Shown here one piece after another: positions 55,328 through 62,333 of a stretch of 64,000 nt of DNA. Source of the DNA: Rhodohalobacter sp. 614A (GTDB lineage: Bacteria > Bacteroidota > Rhodothermia > Balneolales > Balneolaceae); assembly GCF_021462415.1 (NCBI RefSeq), contig NZ_JAKEDS010000002.1:868001-932000 (forward strand). The letters run 5' to 3'. Below the pieces are notes generated by a model. That model was given only the letters and a program-made list of their open reading frames with translations. It had not been told where the DNA came from and made no database searches. Position 1 is the first letter of the stretch. Each line of letters begins with the position of its first letter. The position numbers and the translations under genes are program-made.

Positions 55328-56614
55328 ATGGATACTTATAATGTTTTATTAATTGGCGGTGGAGGGAGAGAGCACTCCATCGCCTGGAAATTGAGTCAAT
55401 CGGATAAACTCGGGAAACTGTACACAGCTCCGGGTAATCCGGGGACGGCTCAATTCGGGACCAACGTAAAAATCGATCCGTTAAACTTCGAGGAAGTTGA
55501 AACATTCGTTCTAGAAAATAAAATTGAGCTTGTCGTTGTTGGCCCGGAAGCTCCTTTGGTAGCAGGAATTGCCGACTATCTTACAGAGAAAAATATCCCG
55601 GTATTTGGTCCCAGAACCTCAGCGGCGATGCTTGAGGGTAGTAAGGAGTTTGCCAAGGATTTCATGATGAAATATGAAATTCCCACTGCCGACTACGCAG
55701 TGTTCAGTGCTGATGAGTTTGACGATGCCCTGAAGTTTATCCAGCTTAAAGATTCTTATCCGATCGTATTGAAAGCTGACGGACTTGCCGGCGGTAAAGG
55801 AGTCTTTATTTGCGACAGTGAAGAGGAAGTGCAAAAAAGACTCAATAAAATCAAAAATGACCAGTCCCTTTCCGGTGCAGCCGATCGATTGGTCGTTGAG
55901 GAATTCATGGAAGGAGAAGAAGCATCCGTTTTTGTAATTTCAGATGGTCACACATCTCATATTATTCATAATGCGCAGGATCATAAACGTATTGGAGAAG
56001 GAGATACAGGTTTAAATACAGGCGGGATGGGTGCCTACTGTCCCGCGCCCGTTGTTACGGATGAGGTTCTTGCCGTAGTCAAAGAAAAAATTATCGATCC
56101 GACCATTGCCGGAATGCAACTCGAAGAATCTGCTTATTTAGGAATTCTTTATGTTGGGTTGATGATAACCGAAGACGGCCCTAAAGTGGTCGAATATAAT
56201 TGCCGCTTTGGTGATCCCGAATGCCAGGCAATTCTTCCTCCTTTGGAAAACGACCTTTTGGATCTGTTTCTTGCTACGACTCAACAAAGGCTGGATGAAA
56301 AATCTATTCAAATCAGCAACAAGCATTATTGCTGTGTTGTGTTGAGCAGCGATGGCTATCCTGTTGAATATGAAAAAGGAAAGGAAATCACAGGGATAGA
56401 AAATGTTGATGAAGATACTTTTGTTTTTCATGCCGGTACGACTCTAAAAGACGGAAAACTGGTGACCAATGGCGGACGGGTTTTAAATGTTGTAGGAAGT
56501 GGACACACCCTTCAGCAGGCCATTGATAAAACCTACGAAAATGTCGAACGAATTCAGTTTGAGAATCGATACTATCGCAAAGATATTGGGCACAAGGGCC
56601 TTCGTAGAAACTGA
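55328..56614 (+). CDS. purD: Phosphoribosylamine-glycine ligase
   Basis: 428 residues of the ATP-grasp family. It has LLIGGGGREHSIAWKL, GPEAPLVAGIADYL, the ATP-binding KADGLAGGKGV and the metal-binding NTGGMGAYCPAP and EYNCRFGDPECQAILP. It makes glycinamide ribonucleotide in purine synthesis. It sits in the tpiA-purD part of the rightward run. Confidence 0.97.
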   Translation: MDTYNVLLIGGGGREHSIAWKLSQSDKLGKLYTAPGNPGTAQFGTNVKIDPLNFEEVETFVLENKIELVVVGPEAPLVAGIADYLTEKNIPVFGPRTSAAMLEGSKEFAKDFMMKYEIPTADYAVFSADEFDDALKFIQLKDSYPIVLKADGLAGGKGVFICDSEEEVQKRLNKIKNDQSLSGAADRLVVEEFMEGEEASVFVISDGHTSHIIHNAQDHKRIGEGDTGLNTGGMGAYCPAPVVTDEVLAVVKEKIIDPTIAGMQLEESAYLGILYVGLMITEDGPKVVEYNCRFGDPECQAILPPLENDLLDLFLATTQQRLDEKSIQISNKHYCCVVLSSDGYPVEYEKGKEITGIENVDEDTFVFHAGTTLKDGKLVTNGGRVLNVVGSGHTLQQAIDKTYENVERIQFENRYYRKDIGHKGLRRN

Positions 56615-56663
56615 TTCATCGATGTCTGTATTTCAGCTATTCTAACTGGGATTGCCATCTGAT

Positions 56664-57659
56664 ATGAAAAATCCAGAGAAAGCAATCGAACTGATTTTCG
56701 ATTCATCCATTTCGTTTGAGAAAAGATGTAAGACAGTCTTTCAATTTCAGGTTGAAAACAGCCCGATTTTTAAACGATTTGTTGAACCATTTGGGTTACG
56801 TGCGAATGATCATCCAGCTTCGTACGAAATTCCACTCTTACCAATTCGTGGTTTTAAAGATGGGAAAATCATCACTCAATTAAATAGAGAACCAGAACTT
56901 ACCTTCAAAAGCAGTGGCACTTCAGATATGAGCCTTAGTGTTCACAGAGTTCTGAGCCAGAAAATTTATGAGGCTGCAATTCTAAAAGAGTTTCAAACGT
57001 ACTTTCCGTTTGAGGACTATATCGTTCTTTTTCATTTACCAGGATATGACCAGAATCCTCACTCATCTTTGATATGGATGGCGAAATATCTGATTGAAAG
57101 TGATCCTTCCGGTGATAGTCAGTTTGTATCAAAAGAAGATTTAGAGAATCTGGATTTTCGATTTCCAGACAGAAAAAAGAAATTCCTTCTGTTTGGAGCG
57201 GCTTTTGGGTTGATGGATTTTCTTGATTCTTCCAAATTCAATCCGATAGATGATTTAGAAATCCTGGAAACAGGGGGGATGAAAACCCATCGCCGGGAAA
57301 TGACAAAACCAGAGCTTCGTCGGGCTCTCTCAGATGGTTTTGAAATACCACTTGAAAACATTCATTCGGAATATGGAATGTGTGAGCTCCTCAGCCAAAT
57401 GTATGCAATAGGAGAGGAGTGGTTCCAAACTCCGCATTGGGTTCAGGTTTCTATTCGTGATCCCAAAAATCCATCTCGAATTTGTGACGTTGGGGAAGAG
57501 GGAAAAATCGGAATTATTGATTTAGCAAATGTCTATTCCTGTTCGTTTATTTTAACTGATGACAGAGGAGTAATGAATGAGACTGGCCTTTTTAAAGTCT
57601 TAGGGCGATGGAATTCCGAAGATTTACGCGGTTGTAATTTTTTGATCGATCATGAGTGA
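56664..57659 (+). CDS. LuxE-type acyl-protein synthetase
   Basis: 331 residues from ATG 56664 (MKNPEKAIELIF); a TTG at 56652 would add four residues. It matches the LuxE/acyl-protein synthetase family: EIPLLPIRGFKDGKI, the nucleotide-type FKSSGTSDMSLSVHRV, and EYGMCELLSQMYA. In luminous bacteria LuxE activates fatty acid and passes it to LuxC. Here it overlaps a LuxC homologue by 8 bp, but no luciferase (luxAB) gene is present. Activation of a carboxylate for reduction to an aldehyde is the likely task. Confidence 0.82.
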   Translation: MKNPEKAIELIFDSSISFEKRCKTVFQFQVENSPIFKRFVEPFGLRANDHPASYEIPLLPIRGFKDGKIITQLNREPELTFKSSGTSDMSLSVHRVLSQKIYEAAILKEFQTYFPFEDYIVLFHLPGYDQNPHSSLIWMAKYLIESDPSGDSQFVSKEDLENLDFRFPDRKKKFLLFGAAFGLMDFLDSSKFNPIDDLEILETGGMKTHRREMTKPELRRALSDGFEIPLENIHSEYGMCELLSQMYAIGEEWFQTPHWVQVSIRDPKNPSRICDVGEEGKIGIIDLANVYSCSFILTDDRGVMNETGLFKVLGRWNSEDLRGCNFLIDHE

Positions 57660-58731
57660 TTTGCAAAAACATATTGCGAGAGTTTCAACAGCTATTGATG
57701 AATGGCTGCAGCCGGATAATGCTGATCTCAAAAAGGCAATTGATCAAACCGTGGAAGAAGATCTGTTTAGTTTTGAGGATATCAAACATCAGATCCTCGT
57801 TCTGAAATCAACTCTTCAACAAAAGAATCTGGAAATATGGGCGAAGCGATCGGGGTTGCAACTCAACTCGCTCAATCAAAAAAAAATCTTATGTCTGCAT
57901 GCCGGAAATTTGCCTCTTGTAGGACTTCAGGATTTATTGGCTGTAGTTTTAGCTGGAGGCAATTATCACGGAAAAATATCGAAGAAAGATCCTCATTTAC
58001 TGCCATCACTTTTAAGCAAGTTTGCTGAATTCGATCTGATCAAAAAAAAACAATGGAGCCGGCATCTGAATGAATTCGCCGGGAATCAAATGGATGCGGT
58101 ATTATTTGCCGGCTCGGAATCATCGTCGGTTGAAGTAAAATCATCTCTAAAATCTTTGAAAATTATGGATGAATTTACGCCAACATTAATGCGAACAGCC
58201 CATTTTTCCATCGCTTTTATTGAAGATAATCATCCCCAAACCATGGAAGATTTGACAGAAGCTATCTTTCGATATGGCGGAACAGGTTGCAGATCGGTTG
58301 CCATAGTTGTGGCTCCGTTTCATTTGAATGATGAAAAATGTGGTTATACCGATTATGTGGAATCATTTTGGCTTAAGAATCCCCAACACAAAAAACCGGA
58401 TGAATCCCTTTTTCATCGATATGCTTATAATCGAGCTTTAGAAATTCCGCAGGCATGGCTGAATGATTTTTTAATTGAACAAAATGTTTCTATCCCGAAT
58501 CAAAAATTCCTCCTTTTTTGGGTGAAAGGAGATATGAATACTTTAGAAGAACTGGTTGAGAAATATAGGAATGGACTTCAATCCGTTTATTCTACTGCCG
58601 ATCATATCGGGAAAGAAATAAGAACATTTCGGATTGAGCCGTTATCCCAGGCACAGTCGCCTCCAATATGGTGGAAACCAGACCAAGTGGATACTATTGA
58701 GTGGCTTCAAAAAAAAGTGGCACATCTTTGA
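57652..58731 (+). CDS. LuxC-type acyl-CoA/acyl-protein reductase
   Basis: 359 residues, shorter than vibrio LuxC. It has the aldehyde-dehydrogenase-like core: LCLHAGNLPLVGLQDLLAVVLAGG, DAVLFAGSESSSV and the catalytic C213 in FRYGGTGCRSVA. It would reduce an activated acyl group to an aldehyde with NADPH. Coupled to the LuxE gene by an 8-bp overlap. The aldehyde's use is unknown; no alkane- or ester-forming gene is adjacent. Confidence 0.83.
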   Translation: MSDLQKHIARVSTAIDEWLQPDNADLKKAIDQTVEEDLFSFEDIKHQILVLKSTLQQKNLEIWAKRSGLQLNSLNQKKILCLHAGNLPLVGLQDLLAVVLAGGNYHGKISKKDPHLLPSLLSKFAEFDLIKKKQWSRHLNEFAGNQMDAVLFAGSESSSVEVKSSLKSLKIMDEFTPTLMRTAHFSIAFIEDNHPQTMEDLTEAIFRYGGTGCRSVAIVVAPFHLNDEKCGYTDYVESFWLKNPQHKKPDESLFHRYAYNRALEIPQAWLNDFLIEQNVSIPNQKFLLFWVKGDMNTLEELVEKYRNGLQSVYSTADHIGKEIRTFRIEPLSQAQSPPIWWKPDQVDTIEWLQKKVAHL

Positions 58732-58781
58732 AAAAACTCACAGTTTAAAGCAACTATCACTTAACAATAAAATATTGGAAC

Positions 58782-59537
58782 ATGGCTCGATCTATAATTT
58801 TACTAACACTTATTACGATACTTTTTTCGTCATTGTCATTTGCCCAGAATGATGAAGCAGAACCGGAAAATTCCGTTTTACTATTTACAAAAACAGAAGG
58901 TTGGAGACATGCATCGATTGAACCGGGAGCGATGGCTGTTAAAAAATTGGGCCAGGAAAATGGCTTCAGCGTAATATGGACCGAAGATACCTATAGCTTC
59001 TCTGAAGAAAATCTCGCTAAATATGACGCCGTCATTTTCCTGAATACCACCCTTGATGTTTTGGATACTCCGGAACAGAATGCTTTTGAAAATTACATCC
59101 AAAATGGAGGCGGTTTTGTTGGAATGCATGCTGCTGCCGATACTGAATATAACTGGCAATGGTATGGAGATTTAGTTGGCGGTTGGTTTAATAGCCATCC
59201 AGGTAATCCTAATGTTAGAGATGCAACTGTACTTTTGGTTGATGGAAATCATCCGGCTACTGAGCACCTTCCAAATGAATGGGACCGCGCCGATGAATGG
59301 TACAATTACAAGTATTTTAATAAAGACACAAAAACACTTCTTGAATTGGATACAAACAGTTATGAAGGGAGCGAGCATCCTGGCAATCATCCAATATCAT
59401 GGTATCATGAATATGATGGCGGGAGAGCTTTTTATACCGGTCTGGGACATACAAGCGAATCATTTTCTGAAGAAGCTTATTTAAAGCATATTCTCGGCGG
59501 CATTAAATATGCGATGGGAGTGGCTGACGCAGAGTAA
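58782..59537 (+). CDS. Secreted ThuA domain protein
   Basis: 251 residues. A signal peptide (cleavage near LSFAQN) precedes a ThuA/trehalose-utilisation domain: VLLFTKTEGWRHASIEPG, YDAVIFLNTTLDVL, FVGMHAAADTEYNWQWYGDLVGGWFNSHP and PISWYHEYDGGRAFYTGLGHT. The fold is glutamine-amidotransferase-like but without a conserved catalytic Cys. ThuA proteins act in 3-keto-trehalose-type pathways in rhizobia. Here it may belong to the same sugar theme as the DUF1080 and GMC genes, though it is far from them. A terminator follows. Confidence 0.87.
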   Translation: MARSIILLTLITILFSSLSFAQNDEAEPENSVLLFTKTEGWRHASIEPGAMAVKKLGQENGFSVIWTEDTYSFSEENLAKYDAVIFLNTTLDVLDTPEQNAFENYIQNGGGFVGMHAAADTEYNWQWYGDLVGGWFNSHPGNPNVRDATVLLVDGNHPATEHLPNEWDRADEWYNYKYFNKDTKTLLELDTNSYEGSEHPGNHPISWYHEYDGGRAFYTGLGHTSESFSEEAYLKHILGGIKYAMGVADAE

Positions 59538-59599
59538 TATCAATCCCATTTCTAAATGTCTTATTATTTCAAAGCATAATTCATAAGTTTACAGTCTCA

Positions 59600-59640
59600 G
59601 GTTCAAGGTCTAATGGTTAGACTTTGAACCTTATTTTTTG
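59600..59640 (+). terminator. Rho-independent terminator after thuA
   Basis: A 15-bp stem (59600-59614 with 59618-59632, one G-U pair) closes on a 3-nt loop (TGG) and is followed by TATTTTTT (59633-59640). The holA start lies only 20 bp beyond. Confidence 0.85.
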
Positions 59641-59660
59641 AACCTGAAACCTGTCTTTCA

Positions 59661-60722
59661 TTGGCCAGAAATAGCAGCTTAGATACATTTCGAAATCTTT
59701 ATAACACTCTCAGAAAAAGAGAATCCATAAAGCCCGTTTACTATCTCTATGGGGAGGAATCTTTCCTGATTGATATGCTTCAGGAAGAGATTGAAAAATT
59801 GATCCCTCAAGAGCAGAAAGATTTCAATTTCGATCTGATTTATGGAGGTGAATCTTCCACGGCCAATGTTTTGAACATCGCCCAAAGTTATCCGATGATG
59901 GCAGAAAAGCGTATTGTTATTGTCAGGGACTTTTTGAAGCTTAATGACAATTTTGAAGGAGAGGGGATTAAGGAATTCACCGGTTATTTCGAAAATCCAA
60001 TTCCTACAACGATTCTCTGTTTAATTGACACTAAATTTCCGGATAAAAGAAGAGATCCCGGAAAGTATCTTAACAAGAATAAGGACAACGGAAAATTTTC
60101 CATCCATGAGTTTGAAAAAATCGATGAGAGAAATCTGGCCGACTGGATTATTGATTGGGCACGCCATTCTCATAAACGCCAGATTAATCCGGACGCGGCA
60201 CAGGTTTTAGGCCAACTTGTAGGTTCGGATTTAAAATTATTGTCCTCTGAAATAGATAAACTGTGTACTTTTGTGGACACTTCTGAGCCTATTGAAGTTG
60301 GGCACGTAAAAAAAATTACACAATCATATCGCGATTTTAACGTCATAGAGCTAAAAAATGCGGTAATTAAGAGAGATTTAGATCAAGCCCTACGAATTGC
60401 GGAACAGATGTTGCTTAAAAGTAATAACAGCACGGGTGAAATAATTAAAACCGTGGGGTTCTTTTACAGTGTGTTTAGTAATATCTGGCAAATTTGTCGT
60501 TTGACAGAAAAAGGCTTGAACAAACAGCAGGTTCAGGATCAATTGAATATTAGAAGTAATTACATCTTTAATATTCAATATCAGGAAGCCTCAAGTTTCA
60601 GGCTCGCAGAAATGCCAAATATTTTTGAAGCCTTGCTGGACGCAGACAGCGCAGCAAAAGGATTCAGCACTCTGGACACCCCATCAATATTTCTCCTGCT
60701 GATAAAACGCATCATCGGCTAA
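59661..60722 (+). CDS. holA: DNA polymerase III subunit delta
   Basis: 353 residues. The N-terminus has YYLYGEESFLIDMLQEEIEKLIP and the middle FEKIDERNLADWIIDWARHSHKRQINPDAAQVLGQLVGSDLKLLSSEIDKLCTF, characteristic of HolA. It loads the sliding clamp as part of the clamp loader. The start is TTG; the frame has no ATG or GTG upstream before a stop, and the first internal Met is inside the domain. Transcription must begin at or just after the thuA terminator. Confidence 0.88.
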   Translation: MARNSSLDTFRNLYNTLRKRESIKPVYYLYGEESFLIDMLQEEIEKLIPQEQKDFNFDLIYGGESSTANVLNIAQSYPMMAEKRIVIVRDFLKLNDNFEGEGIKEFTGYFENPIPTTILCLIDTKFPDKRRDPGKYLNKNKDNGKFSIHEFEKIDERNLADWIIDWARHSHKRQINPDAAQVLGQLVGSDLKLLSSEIDKLCTFVDTSEPIEVGHVKKITQSYRDFNVIELKNAVIKRDLDQALRIAEQMLLKSNNSTGEIIKTVGFFYSVFSNIWQICRLTEKGLNKQQVQDQLNIRSNYIFNIQYQEASSFRLAEMPNIFEALLDADSAAKGFSTLDTPSIFLLLIKRIIG

Positions 60723-60777
60723 CTTTCCGAAGTCGGTGTTGCGATAAATAGCAACTAAGAATTCGGAGGTATTTTAT

Positions 60778-61386
60778 ATGGACGGTGCAACAGTAGCTCA
60801 GCTTCGCAATATGAACGATGAAGATGTAATGGAACAACTTCAGGACGGTGTGATGCAAGCATTTGATATCATAGTTCACAGGTACAAAGATAGACTCCAT
60901 AATTTTCTTTATCGTTACACACACAATCATGAAGATTGTGAAGATCTTGTGCAGGAAACATTCCTGCGGGTTTATCGAAGCCGCTATTCTTACCAGCGGA
61001 TTGCCAAGCTCTCTACGTGGATTTATACAATTGCATTGAACCTTGCTAAAAGCATGTACAAGAAAAAGCAACGAATGAGCCTGGTTTCTATACATGCTGA
61101 TGAATCAGATCCTGATGACCGGGAAATGGAAATTACAGATATGAATATTCTTCAGGATGATAAACTTCATCTGAAAAATTCCATGAATGAACTGGAAAAA
61201 GCTTTAACAGAGCTTAATGATGATTTCAAGGAAGTGATTATCCTGAGAGATATTCAACAATTAACCTATGAGGAGATCTCCGAAATTACAGGAGCTGCCA
61301 TGGGTACGGTGAAATCCAGAATTAACCGAGCCAGAAATCAACTTCAAGAGTTGATTGGAGATTACGTACAGCCGGAAACATTTTAA
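60778..61386 (+). CDS. ECF-type RNA polymerase sigma factor
   Basis: 202 residues. Region 2 is seen in FDIIVHRYKDRLHNFLYRYTHNHEDCEDLVQETFLRVYRSRYSYQRIAKLSTWIYTIALNLAKS, and region 4 in FKEVIILRDIQQLTYEEISEITGAAMGTVKSRINRARNQL. An acidic linker joins them. A good Shine-Dalgarno GGAGG lies about 9 nt before the ATG, unusual for this genome. The downstream gene is not a recognisable zinc-type anti-sigma factor. Regulon unknown. Confidence 0.92.
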   Translation: MDGATVAQLRNMNDEDVMEQLQDGVMQAFDIIVHRYKDRLHNFLYRYTHNHEDCEDLVQETFLRVYRSRYSYQRIAKLSTWIYTIALNLAKSMYKKKQRMSLVSIHADESDPDDREMEITDMNILQDDKLHLKNSMNELEKALTELNDDFKEVIILRDIQQLTYEEISEITGAAMGTVKSRINRARNQLQELIGDYVQPETF

Positions 61387-61390
61387 AAAA

Positions 61391-61436
61391 AGCGGAGTAT
61401 GGATTATTGTAATCACAACCTAATTCATACTCCGCT
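61391..61436 (+). promoter_or_regulatory. 11-bp inverted repeat abutting a start codon
   Basis: AGCGGAGTATG (61391-61401) and CATACTCCGCT (61426-61436) are perfect complements with a 24-nt loop. The right arm ends at the base before the ATG at 61437. In RNA this hairpin would bury the ribosome entry site of the next gene. There is no T tract, so a translation-control element is more likely than a terminator. Confidence 0.55.
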
Positions 61437-61745
61437 ATGGCTACTAACACAAAACGATTGTCGGAATACAGTTCACTGCTTTGCAATTGCAAAAACTTTG
61501 GATCTTTAAAGGTCGAGGATATTCTCTCCTTTGAAAGGTTATCCAACTATCAAAAAAGTATTTCTGAGAAACTCACAGAATTGCCTGAGATAAAAGCACG
61601 ACGTGGATTTGACCAGCGAATGGCAGCAGCGTTTGCAATGGAACTTGAGAGAGAAACTTTACAACGCAACAGAAGCTGGTTAGAGAAACATCCCAAAATT
61701 AAATTACCCGAGATTATTGCTGATCTTAAGAAGGATGTTCTTTAA
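61437..61745 (+). CDS. Small unknown protein after the sigma factor
   Basis: 102 residues, no signal peptide or membrane segment. It has two cysteines close together near the start (LLCNCKNFG) and a basic-charged helical remainder (RRGFDQRMAAAFAMELERETLQRNRSWLEKHP). Family not recognised; a partner of the sigma factor is possible from position. The start codon touches the right arm of an 11-bp inverted repeat. Its 3' end overlaps the convergent TPR gene by 42 bp. Confidence 0.6.
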   Translation: MATNTKRLSEYSSLLCNCKNFGSLKVEDILSFERLSNYQKSISEKLTELPEIKARRGFDQRMAAAFAMELERETLQRNRSWLEKHPKIKLPEIIADLKKDVL

Positions 61746-62333
61746 ATCATCATGATTAGCGTCTGTCTCTAAACCTTTTTTTGCATAGGTGAGGGCTTTG
61801 TCATATGCTTTAACTTCATTTAAAATCCAGGCGATATTAAGATAGGCGTCAGCAAAGCTTTCCTCGATTTCAATGGCATCTTCATATTTTTTTACGGCTT
61901 TAATATGCTCATTTTGCCGTAAAAGAAAATTTCCATGATTAAAAAATGCCAGCGCATTTTGGGGTGCCAACTGTGTAATATATTCAAAGAGCTCTCCAGC
62001 TTTCTCTATATCACCGGATGCTTCATAAGAATCTGCAAGATTGGTTAACGATGGTATATGTTCAGGATCAATCTCCAGAGCATCCAGGTAATACTTAATT
62101 GCCAATGGATATTCTTCTAACTGCGAATATGCGTTGGCGAGGTTGAAAAGATAAGTCGCATTCTTTTCATCAGACTCCACAGCAGATCTCAAATTTTCCA
62201 CTGCTTTTCTATATTTTCCAATCAGATAATAACCAACTCCAAGATCATGAAGCAAAGAAGCATCACTTGGATTTTTAGCTAATTGTTTTTTTATCTGATT
62301 TATTTGATTGTTGATATACTCTTCACTACTCAA
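61704..62333 (-). CDS. Tetratricopeptide repeat protein
   Basis: 209 residues with about five TPR units from residue 22 to 200 (for example DASLLHDLGVGYYLIGKYRKAVENLRSAVE, ATYLFNLANAYSQLEEYPLAIKYYLDALEIDPE, PSLTNLADSYEASGDIEKAGELF). No signal peptide, so cytoplasmic or a bound partner. It starts within the stop of the patatin-barrel gene (4-bp overlap), which lies upstream on the same strand, so a protein-protein scaffold for that protein is conceivable. Confidence 0.88.
   Translation of the reverse strand: MSSEEYINNQINQIKKQLAKNPSDASLLHDLGVGYYLIGKYRKAVENLRSAVESDEKNATYLFNLANAYSQLEEYPLAIKYYLDALEIDPEHIPSLTNLADSYEASGDIEKAGELFEYITQLAPQNALAFFNHGNFLLRQNEHIKAVKKYEDAIEIEESFADAYLNIAWILNEVKAYDKALTYAKKGLETDANHDDLKNILLKISNNLG

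Noticed and set aside
56664-58731. Bioluminescence operon
   Set aside because: No luxA or luxB homologue in the window; only the acid-reduction pair is present.
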